NCBI GenBank assembly: GCA_001630475.1
Contig: KV419394.1
Location: forward strand, 930,001-994,000
DNA length: 64,000 bases
Origin: Sistotremastrum niveocremeum HHB9708
Taxonomy: Eukaryota > Basidiomycota > Agaricomycetes > Sistotremastrales > Sistotremastraceae
Direction of reading: 5' to 3'
The first letter of the stretch is position 1, and each line of letters starts with the position of its first letter. Under the pieces are notes generated by a model that ran no database searches, was not told the origin of the DNA, and saw only the letters and a program-made list of their open reading frames with translations. Of this stretch, positions 33,855 to 46,619 are shown piece after piece. The translations under genes were made by a program, and so were the position numbers.

Positions 33855-36624
33855 TCATTCTCGTACAAAAAATAAAGCACCCAGTGCTTCCTTCACATCA
33901 CCTCGTACCTGGGGATCTTCCTCGTATCCCATTTGATGGCTAGTCGATGGTCCATGCATATCCATTTTCACACCATGTCCGCCGTGCATCAATCGCAGAG
34001 TGTGATCAATTCCATGCTCTCGGAGCTCTTGATGTCGCCGCGGGATGGCCTTTACCAACTGTAAGACGCAGCGGCCAGCCTCTCGCCGGACTTCGACATT
34101 GGGATGTTGAAGACATTCTTTCAAACCACGTAATAGCTTGCTTCGAGTGAGCAAGATGATCCGATGTTCTATATCCGAAGAGCACATCGTCGTGAATGTT
34201 TTCAAGCCCTATCAGAGTGAGGATGGCCACATCAAAGAGGGCAGTTCTGGGGCTTACTTGTTCCACGAGGTCTGCATTGGATGAAGAGACGGCATTCTCT
34301 AAGGCTACACAGAGTGTTTCTTCACCCAATCTGTCAAAGATAAATTGAAGATCAGGCTCCCGCCAAGCCAAGTTGTCCAAGATGGCCATGGCCTTCTCTT
34401 TGATCAGCTCGTTAGGATTGGTAAAATATCTGTAATGCATCATTTTTTCTCTTCTGAACAACAATGACGAAAGAAATATCGAACCCAGACAGCCGTCCCC
34501 AACCCAGAGAGGACATAACGTCTGCCTTTTCGGTATAAGACGAATCCCAAAGAAGGTTCCTGATGGCCCACAAGCTGTTAACCTGGATGCTGGTCTCGTT
34601 GATATCAAGGACCGAGACCAGTACTTTTATGACTTCCTTATCAATCAATACCTGTAAGGCAAATAAGTTTCGTTCGGGGGTGACTTACTGCAGACGTACT
34701 GTTCGATACGGCGAAAACGAATATAAGAGGTTGCACACTCCTTCGATGGCGATGTTTCGGGCCCGGAGATCTTCGGTGGAGTCCTGGATGATCGAAAGCA
34801 GTTTGGCGCCAATCCCTGTATCGGCAACACTGGTGCGCAAAAATTGAACCGATCTGGTCATGGCACGAATCAACTGGCATGCGGCATATCGTACTGCAAC
34901 ATGAGGATGGGACAAAGCGGAGTAAGCTAAGGGGATGATTGGATACTCCAAGGCCTCCCGTCTTGGTTCATCATTAAGCATACATAGTTGTGCTGAGGCC
35001 ATGAATGCTGCCTGATACCTCGTGAGGCATGCATATTGATCGAAAGAAAAGGCTTACCTCGCGCATTCTGGATATTGGGAGGGGCTCCTCTTCTGTCCAA
35101 TTCTGACCAATTGGGCATGCGATAGACTCGAGGAGATCAAAAAGGTTGCGTAAGCAGCCTGCAATCCAAGCGTCTTTCTGAAGTTCCAGCTCATCTGTTG
35201 CCAGTGCAGCTAGGGCGAAAAATGAGGATAAGGCTTCAGTATAAAAGATGATACAGTACCTAGAATATAACACGCCTTGGTCTTCACGGCTGGCGGCTCG
35301 GTAGATGAAATAATTCGATTGAGGATGTGCATAATTGTGTAGAACATATTTGGCCCGAGTGATGACGAGGTGTGTCTCAGCGCAGTTGTAGAGTGGGAGG
35401 CTCTTAGTATGTATACGGCACTGCGATAGGATCAGAATTCGTCCGGGAGAACGATTGAGCTACTTGCCACAAACAAGCAGAGATTTGCACATCTATAGCC
35501 CTCGCACTAAATAGCCGTGCGATGTTTTCGATGGGTGGTGAGTCTGCATTCGCTATGATTGACGAGACTTGCCATGTGGCTGATAGACTCACCCGCACTT
35601 TGTGCATTACTTTGGGCCAGAGCGGTGGAAATCGGTTTGTTTTCTTTCGACAGAGCGGCAATGGCATACAGCGATGCTTCCTGCATCTGAGGATGAGGAT
35701 AACCTCAGCCAGAACTAACTAAGGTGGACGCTTTCAAAGAACTAAGTACCTTCACGTCTCTTGAGGATATCAGGTTGGTCAGTTGACGGACTACCCAACT
35801 GCTGTTTTGGGCGACTGATGGTGTCTTGCTCGGCCCAACCTTTTCCCATCCACGTTTGGCCTTCGTGTTACTGGCGCGTTCGCTGGGAGGGAGCCATTGA
35901 GATACCTGCTTGCGGCTCTCGGAGTCACGCAAGGCAGACCCTAGAACTTGGATAATGTGTAAGGACAGCTGATGGTTGGGGTCGAGCAGGATCGGCATTA
36001 TGAAATCTAAATTCTTGAGCTCAGAGAGGGTGGGGAATTGGAAGACATAAAGATCAGCAAGGCAGATGAAGCTCACTTCAAAAATGTCTTTCAACGCATT
36101 AGTAGCCTCATCTCTGGCCTCAGCCCACTCATCATCCAAGCCCCAGAGAGGTGGACCGACAACATCGGCATAGGCAATTGTCAATGATTTGAAGGCTCTC
36201 AGAATAGCCGACTTGCACTCGAGGGGATAACCAGATCGGAAACTCGAGACTTGATGGAGCAATGGTCTGTGAACGTTAACAGCTTGCAATGAATTCAAGG
36301 CTACACGAGACCCTGGACAATCGTTGAATGCGGCCGATCAGCATAAGGATCATGAAGGACCTGCCGTGCGAGAGGGACGAGATGATGTGTGATGTCTCCG
36401 TCAGGATCTCGAATTGAGCAGGAGAGGCAACAGAGTCTGACGGGTCTACAGTCAAGTTCAAGTTATGGACTATGCTATGTTGAAGATGAAATAAGAGTCG
36501 GGATTGGGAGAAGAGACACGGACGCAGGGATGATGCCTTGGTGAGCAAGGGCTGTTTTTGCAGATTGGTTTCCGCCGATTTTATTCTTAATGGATTTTAA
36601 GTTGAGCAGAGTATCCTCTGACAT
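33855..36624 (-). CDS. Armadillo-repeat protein, ARMC8/Gid5 (Vid28)-like
   Basis: This is a likely ARMC8/Gid5 homologue, the armadillo scaffold of the GID/CTLH E3 ligase that destroys gluconeogenic enzymes. The start at 36624 gives MSEDTLLNLKSIKNKIGGNQ. ARM-type helices recur throughout: HPHVAVRYAACQLIRAMTRS, DLRARNIAIEGVCNLLYSF, ASIQVNSLWAIRNLL-like, LIKEKAMAILDNLAW, and HPNVEVRREAGRCVLQLVKA. The C-terminus KEALGALFFVRE ends at 33855. About a dozen short introns interrupt it. The order and spacing of helices fit ARMC8 rather than importin alpha, because no importin-beta-binding domain is present. Its stop is 118 bp from the HSF start, on the same strand. Confidence 0.83.
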
Positions 36625-36744
36625 GGCAGGCCTACTCGTGACGGTCTATACACTCGTCGTAGCAGTCAAAGCCACGACCCCTATCTCGTCTTATTTCCGG
36701 TAAACCCGAACCTTCCTTGTTCACCACACTGAGTCCATGAACTC

Positions 36745-37540
36745 ATGCTTGGTTCGTTCAACTGCTGGACCTTTAATAACCACTCATATCGACCCGCAGT
36801 AATCGGCCTAACTGGCGGTATAGCGACCGGAAAGTCCACAGTCTCGGCGCAGTTCGCCAAACAAGGCATTCCTCTCATTGATGCGGACGTTCTTGCTCGC
36901 CAAGTAGTTGAACCGGGAACCAGAGCGTATAAACAAATCGTAGCGCATTTCGGGCCTGATATCCTGCGAGAAGATGGGTACCTGGATAGACCGAAGTTGG
37001 GCCAGGTGGTGTTCTCCGATGAACAGAAGAGAAAGAAATTGAATTCAATAGTACATCCTGCCGTATCCCGGGCGATGGTCTGGCAAGTGTTGAAGTACTG
37101 GTTGGCCGGTCACAAGCTCTGCCTGCTCGACATCCCTCTGTTAGTGGAAGTTGGACTTTATAAATGGGTTGGCAAGGTGATCGTGGTGTATTGGTGAGTA
37201 GGACAACATCATTGAAATCTGCCTTTCGCTCAAGAACATCAGCTCCAAGGAAATTCAACTTCAACGACTAATGGCACGCGACAAGTCGACCGCGGAAGCT
37301 GCATCCGCGCGCCTAGCAGCCCAATTGCCCATTGTGGACAAGCTAAAGCTTGCTGACCAGGTTATTGATAACTCTGGAACAGTCTCCGACCTTCAGAAAC
37401 AAGTTTCCACTTCTATCCAGAAACTGAACGAGGAAGCGGGGTGGTTCTGGATGGTTAGTTGGATCCTTCCGCCAATTGGCATTGCGAGCGCTGCGGTCAT
37501 CCTTTCATGGCGGGCCTTTATTCGCTCAAGACGTAAATGA
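36745..37540 (+). CDS. Dephospho-CoA kinase with C-terminal membrane segment
   Basis: This is a CoaE/Cab5-type kinase that phosphorylates dephospho-CoA in the last step of coenzyme A synthesis. The first coding exon is only 7 nt (36745-36751). Removing 36752-36799 gives MLVIGLTGGIATGKSTVSAQ, including the P-loop GGIATGKST. The family continues with IPLIDADVLARQVVEPG, RPKLGQVVFSD, NSIVHPAVSRAMVWQVL and LLDIPLLVE. A second intron restores VVYCSKEIQLQRLMARDKST, with the lid Arg residues, then ADQVIDNSGTVSDLQKQV. Unusually, a hydrophobic helix (MVSWILPPIGIASAAVILSW) and a basic end follow, suggesting a tail anchor on a membrane such as the outer mitochondrial membrane or ER. Confidence 0.93.
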
Positions 37541-37631
37541 AATACGCTCTGATCTCAGCGTGCGTGAGTCATGTCTTCCGTCAATCGTTCGCCAGAATGC
37601 TACCTGAGTCTTCGTGTGATTTAGTCACTGC

Positions 37632-38461
37632 TCAAGTTATCGTCTTGGGCGATTGATCACGAAGATCAGCCTCTACCCCGTCATTTCGTATGATTTTGAA
37701 TCGCACTGTGCAAAGCTTGTTTATGAGCTGGTTATAGAGAGGCATAGAGATGATTCTCACGTATCGTGAAGTCAGTTCCCTTGCGTTTTCTTACACTCGT
37801 GAAGTACAGTGTACCCGAGCCTAATTCATAGATGAGATGTGTAGTATCGCGGTCATGACTCACTCACTGAGATCGCCTTTAACTGGGACACTGATGTCTA
37901 TACTGCCGCGAAGCATATTGATCTAATGGTTGTTAGTTACGGAAAATATGCCTGGAGCTAAACCTCAAACTCACTTCTCCGGATATCCAGGGCTTGCCCG
38001 CCATCCACCATGCTGGCTCCAAAGAGACATTGTCGCCAACCAGATCAGTGACATTGACGTTGTGTTTGATATTAGACTGTATTTGGCGCACGATAGAAGT
38101 TGAAAGTCGTTCGTTGTTGGTGCTGTAGAGTAGGAAGGCGAGCCACGAGATGCCGAGCGCAATGCCACTAGGTACGAGCACACGGAGATTTTTCTTAGAC
38201 AGCTCCTTCAGATGGGCCGAGGATTTTCATTGCTCGATTATTCACCTGCAATGACGGGAGCTCCATGTTTCTTTTGTGAGGTCCAGAAGTTGTAGCCGCT
38301 GCTCGTCTTGATCCAGCAAGCCATGCTCTATGACCCTGCTTAAAACTTCCCTCGGCGCTTGAACTGTGAAGTCTTTCCTGTCTTCCTGCGACGCGTTTGC
38401 ATGTTCTTGGGGCTTGCGCTCTGATCCCGACAGAGGCAAACCGTGAAGAGAAGAAAGGCAT
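37632..38461 (-). CDS. Coa1-like cytochrome oxidase assembly factor
   Basis: This is a small mitochondrial protein of the Coa1 family, which helps mature Cox1 in complex IV assembly. The ATG at 38461 starts an Arg/Ser-rich leader with almost no acidic residues (MPFFSSRFASVGIRAQAPRT), a good mitochondrial presequence. A phase-0 intron joins MELPSLQ to ELSKKNLRVLVPSG. One membrane helix (GIALGISWLAFLLY) and the typical NNERLSTSIVRQIQ follow. Later exons give INMLRGSIDISVPVKG and GTLYFTSVRKRKGTDFTI, the Coa1 beta-rich domain. The end is about VEADLRDQSPKTIT at TGA 37632. If the presequence is not used, ATG 38267 would be the start. It is divergent from COG6 by only 29 bp. Confidence 0.78.
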
Positions 38462-38490
38462 ACCAGCCTTCGCGATCACGTGCACCTCCC

Positions 38491-41131
38491 ATGGCTGCTT
38501 CGCCGTCGCCTGTTGCAGGCAAGGGTACTATCCCTTCCTCGAAGGCACCGATATCTCTGAGACTCTATAAGGTCTTGGGAACTAATTACGATGACCCCGG
38601 AGTAAAAGAAGCTTTAGTGACGCTTTCAGAACTCTACGATACGCAACGAGAAACACAGGTTAACAAGAGAGTGGATTCTGATTCCGAAGAGGAAGATGAG
38701 AGTTCTAGTCCAGAAAAAACTCCTGTTTTAAGTCGGGAGAATGTTGCTGAGAAGGCCAGGAAAAATTTCCGCCGAGACGTAGGGAGTAAGTTGGCAGATG
38801 GCAGTCGCAAATTTCTCCAAGCTTTTGGAGAAGTAGATCAAGTATGTGACTGCAGTGTTGCCATTTGCTTTACTAATATTTCACATAGAAATTAGATGTT
38901 CTTCAATCGGTCCTTGCAGATATGAGAACGACGTGTGACAATGCACAGGCACAACTTCGTTCCACTGGCGACTCTTGTTCCGTGCTTCTCAACCGAGCGA
39001 ACAGACTGCACAATCAGAGGTTCCCGCCCTCGTTCTTCTATGCCATGTGGAGGCTGACATTTAACACAGAGCTGATGTCGAGACTCGGCAAACGATTGTC
39101 TCTTTGCTTTTGGAACGCTTCACGCTTACAGAAGAGGAAGTGCAAGCAGTTGTATCTCGCGATGTTCCTGTCGGTCCTCGATTATTCGAAGCCATGACAA
39201 AAATAGAGCAGATACGGGCAGATGCTACGGTGCTGCTTAGCGGGGAGGAGGGCCAAACGCAAGCTGGGTACTATTGCTATGACCGCTTGCAGATCCATTT
39301 TCTAATCTCAGGTGTCCAGGCTGGATATCATGGCAGATACCGCTTCAACCCTGGAGCAGGGTTACCAAAAGCTCCTTCGAGGTTGCTGCTTAGAGTTCAG
39401 TAAATTTGGGAGAGGCGCCAATCTGGAAGTAAGCGACGACACCAAGGAAGCTGTTCGGCGACTCCAAAAACGACCAGAACTTCTAGAGTGAGTCCTGAAA
39501 AACCGGGTATTCCGACGTGATACTCACAATGACTCTCCAAGAGAAGCACTACTTATACTCTCTGAGACTCGACACAACACACTTCTCCAAAATTTCCTCG
39601 TTGCATTGACTAAGGGGGGCCCAGCCGGTGTCCCTCGACCTATCGAGCTGCACGCCCACGACCCTATCCGTTATGTGGGAGATATGCTGGCTTGGGTGCA
39701 TCAAACGATCGCCGGTGAACATGAGTTCTTAGAGGCACTTTTTGACATAAAGCAAGACAAGCGAATGGTTGGGAGTGTACGAAAATTCAATCACGACAAC
39801 CCACAAGCCGTTCAAGAGGCATTGATCGGTCAACTTCTTGACACGGCGGTGGACGGACTTGCTAAACCCTTAAAGGTAGGCGAAACGTGTCTTGGTTGTC
39901 TTCCAGAACGAATGACTGACACCCTCGCAAGCTCAGGATCCTACAGACAATAAAATCACAGGAAGGCAGCATTACTTCATATAAACTTGCAAATTTATTG
40001 CAGTTCTATGCTGTGACAATGTCGAGAACGGTGGGGGAGAGCGCCTTCTTGTCGGCGACACTACATGAGTAAGTTTCCGTATTCTACCTAAGAGACTGTT
40101 AAATGAGTTTTATAGGCTTACCGAGGTGGCACATCAAGTGTTCTTTGAAGGCATAGAAGCCCAGAGTCGAAGCTTACTTCGTTTCCTTCACGTGAGTCTG
40201 GTTGGGTCTGGTTGTTCTTCTCTAAGCAGCCAAATTTGTAGCCACCTAATGAAGACTTATCTCCACCTCTAACACTCTACGATCATGCCCAAATCCTCCG
40301 CGAAATGATGGCGGTATATGATTCCTCGCTTCTAGGAGACGAGGATGAGCCGAACAGACGAGAGGGTTTCACAAGAATTCTAGATATCTTGATACCGCCC
40401 ATCATTGAAATGTGTGAGAAAATGGCCGATCTCAAAGGGACCAAGGACCCTAGAAAGGATGCTTGGGATCGCCACATCTTTTTGATAAATTGTCTCGAAT
40501 ACTTAGAGGTAAAGATGGTGTCACTTTCGTCACTTGTTTATTGACATCTTCTATAAGAGTGTACTCCACCCATTCGCCTTTACTATGAAGCACCTAGGGA
40601 ACCTCGAGGCTCTTATTGATACCCATGCTCAGGGCCTTGTGGACAGCCATGTAGGTCATGTAACACTTGGGATTAGGATGTCTACTAACCATTGCAGTTC
40701 GAGCAATTACTCGTAGACAGTGGACTCTCACCTATAATAGCTGCCATTGATAACCATAGCGCTGATGTGAGTGTGTCCCTGATTCGACCCACAATCCTGA
40801 TAAATTTCCCGATCAGACGCCACTCTCGCACATCCCGCAAGCTTCGTCTCAGTCACTCACCGCAGCAGTGCGACAATTTTCGACTTTCCTGTCTACACTC
40901 GATGTTTTGTCTTCGCCAAGACTTCAGCTACTGACAGCTCCTGCCTTACCTGGGACAATTCATCGGCGAGCGCTCACTAAAATCGCTCTAGCATATGAGA
41001 AGATCTGCATACAAGTGAAGAGACCAGAAAACAAATATGAATTTGTTAGCACCATTCTTGGCAGCCAACGGCCGTTTGGGCAGACCAGCACGTTGTGGCA
41101 GTTACTGGGCATACAGGAGCCAGTTCGATGA
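38491..41131 (+). CDS. COG6: Conserved oligomeric Golgi complex subunit 6
   Basis: This is a lobe B subunit of the COG tethering complex for retrograde Golgi traffic. The start at 38491 gives MAASPSPVAGKG, then SLRLYKVLGTNYDDPGVKEA, the usual Cog6 opening. A coiled-coil region follows (KLDVLQSVLADMRTTCDNAQ, RTLHNQ-like). The body includes ERFTLTEEEVQAVVSRDVPV, FFEAMTKI-like LFEAMTKIEQIRADATVLL, RPIELHAHDPIRYVGDMLAW, IKSQEGSITSYKLANLLQFY and WDRHIFLINCLEYLE. The C-terminus has PENKYEFVSTILGSQRPF and stops at 41131. About ten introns are needed. Length and motif order fit the family. Confidence 0.92.
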
Positions 41132-41362
41132 CACCGTGTCATGATATGCATATGATGTACTATATATTGGGCTAATCTATCGCCTGATTGTCACCCGCGA
41201 ACCTGTCCCATCCTTGTATTTTTATTTTGCTTAACAAGGAGCGTATTCCTTCTAAATTTGTACAACAAGTCAAAGCTTCGCAGAACGCATGAAAGTTTGC
41301 AGTGCGAACACTGTTGTAGCTTTAATCGCCACTACAAATACTCAAGCGGTAATATATATAAC

Positions 41363-42454
41363 TCACATGAAATCATGATATGCGAAGAACGACTTGACGT
41401 GTTGCCGGACATGTTTCAACGTCACAGTATCCGGATAGTTTTCGCAAAGCGTCAGATACTCGTCAGCAAGATCGATGCATCCCAAATAATTAACAGCCGA
41501 GGAAGCAGAGAATATTCTGTATGAGATTTCAACGAGGTCGCAGTGGACTGCGTCACGAGAACTAACTTTGGATTTCCTAGAGCCGCTTCTCCCATCATCA
41601 CGCCATCGGCACCCGTAATCTTCAAATTCTCTTGTATATCTTGATAGACTCGGACGTTGCCATTACTGATCACTTGGGCACTGATTCCTTCATACTGGAA
41701 CGTTTTCTTCATTTGAGCCACCCAGTTGAGATCAGCGGCTCCTTTCCGTCGTCGTCGCGAAGATACATAGCGAGCGTGCAGACAGACTACTGATGCCCCG
41801 GAAGACACCAATTCTTTCGCGAGCGTGACAGTATCACGGACGGGAGAACAAAGCCGCATCTTGACAAAAATAGGCACCGTAAGGGACTGAGAAAGGCCAG
41901 AAACGATAGAAGTCGCGATACGCCAATCGGCTTTAGAAAGGATTAAGTAACCGCCAAAGTGGCCTAGCTCTGCTTTCTTTTGAGGGCAACCCAGATTCAG
42001 ATCTGTTCGCTCAAAATAAGCGAAGATCATCGAACACACAAAGAAGTCCAGAACCAATAGCATCACAGTATGGCTCTACTAATCTTGCTGCTTCGACTAT
42101 CGTTTCGGGATCATTGCCTGCCAGTTGTACTGCAACAGGTCGACCGAAGGGAGCAGTCCAACCGGCCCGAAGTTCTTCCAAAATTTCCCTTCGGTAACTC
42201 TGGTCTGATATCAGATCAGATGCCATAAACATTTGGGTATCTAGGACTGATTGTCAGCGAGAGAATGGCCAGGAAGATCATGATTGTTGAAATCTTGCAG
42301 GTTAGGGTGGCACCGTATCGTCGGCAAAGAATACGAAAGGGAAGGTCTGACTGATCAACCTGATTTTTGTGAATGGTCGATAACGAATGCAACTCGGAAA
42401 CTGGAGTACCATGGGTGCTGTGATTAATTTGAGCGCATCTAAGGGCAACGACAT
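41363..42454 (-). CDS. tRNA-dihydrouridine synthase (Dus1-like)
   Basis: This is a flavoprotein that reduces uridine to dihydrouridine in the tRNA D-loop, of the Dus1 (U16/U17) type. The start at 42454 reads MSLPLDALKLITAPMV, spliced to DQSDLPFRILCRRYGATLT, the FMN-binding opening. MFMASDLISDQSYR, RPVAVQLAGNDPETIVEAA and DLNLGCPQKKAELGHFGGYL follow; the Cys in GCPQ is the family's catalytic residue. Then come VKMRLC, CLHARYVSSRRRRKGAADL, ISNGNV and GADGVMMGEAALGNPK. The final exon includes LADEYLTLCENYPDT. The 3' end is uncertain: TGA 41363 overlaps a GTGAGT donor, so one more small exon is possible. It is divergent from PDA1, 89 bp apart. Confidence 0.88.
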
Positions 42455-42543
42455 GGCGTACAGGTGTAAGCGCCTGTCGGGGATTGAAACCACAAAGTCG
42501 CTGGTCTGTTCAAAATCTTGGGGGTTATAGCCAGACTCTCGCT

Positions 42544-44123
42544 ATGGCTACATTACGGTGTCTTCGACGCTCTGCTCTTCCTAGGCTTAGCGTATGTATT
42601 CTCGCACTGTTTATCCAACTAGAAAGCGAAAGATTCTAATGCGTTTATCGTGTAGATTTTTTCGCGTGGTGTCCAGACTTCAGCAGACACAACTCGATTA
42701 ACCTCTGGCACACCTGAAGACTCGTCTGAGCCTTTCCAGGTCACACTTCACGAAGACTCCTTCCACTCCTACAAATGTGATACCCCCAGTCTCGATGTAT
42801 CGGTCACCAAAGACAGCCTCTTGGATATGTATCGTCAGATGCAAACCATGCGTCGCATGGAAATGGCGGCCGACGCGCTCTACAAAGCTAAACTCATTCG
42901 TGGATTCTGCCATCTTGCTATTGGTCAAGAAGCAGTCAGTGTTGGGATTGAAAGTGGCATTACGCCAGAAGATAGAGTCATCACCGCGTATCGTTGCCAT
43001 CCATTTGCTGTCCTCAGAGGAGGCACTATCAAAGGCGTGATTGCAGAGTTACTGGGTGAGATCCCATGTTTTCTATCTAGTATCGAACTCACAAAATGTG
43101 CCAGGTCGTCAGGCTGGCATGTCTCACGGAAAAGGAGGATCGATGCATATATTCACTCCGTCGTTCTTTGGAGGTAACGGCATTGTGGGCGCTCAGGTAC
43201 CTGTTGGTGCAGGCATTGCTTTCGCTCAAAAATATCTTGAACGCAAAACTGCTACGTTCGCTCTCTACGGAGATGGTGCTAGCAACCAAGGTCAGGTCTT
43301 CGAAGCTTTCAACATGGTATGTTCGTCCGTCGTGGATTGAGAAGGATAGTACTAATTGCTTCCTACAGGCCAAGCTTTGGGACCTCCCATGTGTGTTCGT
43401 TTGCGAAAACAACAAATACGGAATGGGCACGTCGGCTGAGAGAAGCTCATCGAACACCAAGTACTTCACTCGTGGTGATCAAATCCCTGGTATCCAGGTT
43501 AGTATGCAAGCTTTCACGGTCTCTCTCGATGTCTAACATACTCTTTCAAAGGTCAACGGCATGGACATTCTCGCTTCTCATCAAGCTGTGAAGTTCGCGC
43601 GTGAATGGGTTGTGGAAGGCAAAGGTCCTTTGCTCCTCGAATTCGTGACCTATCGTTATGGTGGCCACTCGTAAGTTATCCAAAACTTTTCGTATCTGGA
43701 AAGTCCTCATGGTTAATCGGCAGAATGTCGGATCCTGGAACCACTTACCGAACTCGCGAGGAAATTCAGCGCATGCGTAGCACTCAAGATCCTATCCGAG
43801 GTCTTCAGCGATACATCGAAGAATGGGGTGTTGCCTCAGAGGAGGACTTGAAGGTGATGCTTGATCTCACGGGTCTACCGTTCTCTCTCTAATTACATGG
43901 ACCCCAGGCTATCGATAAGCAGGCGAAGCAAGAAGTCGATCGTGCTGTCGAAGAAGCCAAAGAATCACCGGAGCCAGAGGTCAAAGATCTTTGGACCGAC
44001 ATCTACTATAAGGGTACGGAGCCTCCCTTCATGCGTGGTCGTGAGAGAGAAGAGGTGCGTTTGCATTACTGATTTCTCACAAATCCACTACACTAATTCT
44101 TTGACAAGATTCATTATTATTAA
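42544..44123 (+). CDS. PDA1: Pyruvate dehydrogenase E1 component subunit alpha
   Basis: This is the mitochondrial E1 alpha of the pyruvate dehydrogenase complex, which decarboxylates pyruvate using thiamine diphosphate. The ATG at 42544 starts a basic presequence ([16 protein letters not shown]). The mature part has [40 protein letters not shown] and [25 protein letters not shown] and [17 protein letters not shown] follow, then the ThDP motif [15 protein letters not shown]...CENN. The phosphorylation loop is [20 protein letters not shown]. About six introns are inferred. A last 15-nt coding exon (IHYY plus stop) replaces the more usual C-terminus, which makes the very end slightly uncertain. 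Confidence 0.95.
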
Positions 44124-44314
44124 TCGTGGAAGCTAGTACACGTAGTGGAATGGACCCTGATAGACGTCTCACTCATAGTTTTGCCAAGTTGGCGTAATGC
44201 TGTTGATGAATGACATGAAACTACCGTTTTTTTCGGCAGAAAGCGGAGTGAAGGCATGAAAGCAGGCGAAAATCTAAGACATACAAAAAAAGAGGGCCAG
44301 GAGTGGGCGTCAGC

Positions 44315-46279
44315 TCAAAATTTGCCCTTGAAGAGATGTCCGGTTATCAAATATCGGACTTCAATCATCAATGCGACTGATACTAGAATCGCGCTGCCTG
44401 ATAAAGATGCAAAAGTTAGCAAAGGGGAGGCAAATGAGAATATCCTTGACTGACCGGCATAAAAGCCTACAGCTTCATAACCGCCACTTCTCTCAGCGAC
44501 GGCACCAGATATTGGAGGGCCCACAAGTGCAGCGACGGATAAAATCGTGAACAACATTCCAGTACGTCTGCCAGCATCAGCAGTCTCTCCCATATGCACC
44601 AGAGGAATAGCGACTAGTCCAACAAAGACGCCAGACGAGAAACTAAATAGTTTGATTAGCTTGATAAATACTAAGCGAGGGACGGCTCATACCCGTAAAG
44701 TATGGCGATAGCTATCAGTGGACCAAGACTGCGAGCAAACGGCCATGCGTAAGTCAGGACCGCAGCTAGTGCTGTTCCAGGTATCATAATTGTTAAACAT
44801 CCTGAAGATAATTTTAGAGACAAGACACATCCCATGTATAGAACTCACCCATTTTATCAGATAAGATACCGGTCAGGACTCGGCCGAAAGCCGAGCTGAA
44901 ATTGGCGATGGCGAGCAAGTACACACCGAAAGCGGGGTCTATCCCAGCTAACGATGCGCTCACGTCAATGTAGGTGAGGACTGAACACGTAGGTTAGATG
45001 ATGTGAAAGAGCGCGACGGATAGATGATAGTACCTGTGTATAAGCCTAGGAAACAGACGAAGCAGGCCAATGTGTATAATGTAAATGGTGGATATTTGAA
45101 AGCTTTCGGGTTGAAGAGGCCACCGGGCATCTTTACAGGGGACAGTCGACGTCTCATGACCTGAGCACAGCTTAGAAGAAGATCCAATGCAATAATAGCA
45201 TGAGACTCACCAAATTTACTACGCCAGTGGAACAAATGAGAATCAGAGCAAGCACTCGCATCGTCCAAGGAAATCTATATGGAGTCAGTGATGAAAGGTT
45301 AACGAGAGGGATAGAAGCATACCCTATCTTGGTGATGAGGTTGCGGACCATTATAGGATAGACTGTGCCTCCAACGGATGAACCAACTGCCAAGATGCCA
45401 TAGGCTGTCGACCGTCGTTTCTTGACTGCCGCAAAGAAAAGATAAGCAAATAGACCTGAGCAGGAGAAGAATTGGGGAACGTACACCAATGAGACACGAC
45501 GGCAAGGGTTGGACCAAAGATACATCCCGAGGCTAAGCCCACTGCGACTCCTTGACATAGGAAGAATTGCCAGTATTCTTTACACTGTCCTACAAGAAGT
45601 GTAGAGACGACTTGGATAACGCTGGCTACCATCAGAGGTGTGTGGTAAATTCCCAGGTCGAATAGACGGCCTAGGGGAAGGCCTGTCGCGAATATAAGAG
45701 CATACTGTAGGATATCGTCAGATCGTCAGGTATGTGGTATCATTTTGTCCATACCTGAGTTGAACCTATCCAAGCTCTGGATAATTCTACGATTAGTAAG
45801 CCGAAGAACGGGAGCACTCTGAACTTACATTGTGGATGCTGGGACGTCAGGCAATAAAGTCTCTTGGTAATATGCTTGGAAAACCTGATGATATAGTTAG
45901 CGACCAGTTGCGACAAAGAGCTGCTGGACATGCCCCCCAAGCATTGACAAATCCAAAGGAAGAGAACGTAGCGCAAGCACCCTGGAATGGCCATAAGCAT
46001 ACTAATAGTGTTACAAGCTGAGAGCAAAGGACGCACGCCAAAAACGATCAACCATGCTCGAAAGCCACCATCTGGGAAGTCAATCTCAGAATCTTTATGT
46101 GTGGGGACGACTTGTTGGACACAGGTCGTCTCGGAAACCGCTGTGAGGCCAGAAAGATCTTTTTCTAAAGGAATTGCATCAGGCAATTCCAAAGCATCGA
46201 CATCCGGGATCTCGACCTGATCTTTTGAATCAGACTCGACGTACGACTGAGCTTGACCTGGCTGGGACATCGATGTCAT
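44315..46279 (-). CDS. MFS transporter, monocarboxylate (MCT/SLC16) type
   Basis: This is a twelve-helix major facilitator. The start at 46279 gives an acidic cytosolic N-terminus (QVEIPDVDALELPDAIPLEK) followed by the MCT signature DFPDGGFRAWLIVFG. Further helices are visible in ITMLA-like segments, VGLASGCIFGPTLAVVSHW, AYGILAVGSSVGGTVYPIMV and FPWTMRVLALILICS. The C-terminal bundle has YTLACFVCFLGLYTG, MLFTILSVAALVGPPISGAV and a last helix ending TGHLFKGKF at 44315. About ten short introns are present. Fungal relatives carry monocarboxylates, riboflavin or other small acids, and some sit near siderophore genes. Here it is 20 kb from the siderophore locus, so no link is claimed. Confidence 0.87.
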
Positions 46280-46619
46280 GAAGAGACCCCGTCAAGATCC
46301 CGTGAGCTTAAACGAGAGGAAGCCACAGGCGCGGGGGACCGGCATCGGTGTGCCGTGTGACTGGGTGCCATCGTGCTCGACGAGAGCTGTGTATCGCCGT
46401 CGTTGTCAGAGAGAGTGACTAGACAGGCACTGCAGCATCGACGTGGTCAACAAAGCGAGCACATTGTGCGTCTGCTACTTCAGTAAACGAACCCTGTAGC
46501 GCCTTCAATTTCACCTCAGTCCCTGAACCCGGAAACTTCCAACTTCGCCAAAGTTCATACTCCGACCAAAAAAAACCTCCCTGTAGGACTCCCAAGACCA
46601 GCTACTCAACACTCGTAAA
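46280..46619. promoter_or_regulatory. Divergent promoter region, MFS transporter and fibrillarin
   Basis: The 340 bases between two divergent start codons must hold both promoters. An A-rich and CT-rich tract directly precedes the fibrillarin start. I saw no recognisable regulatory motif. Confidence 0.45.
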
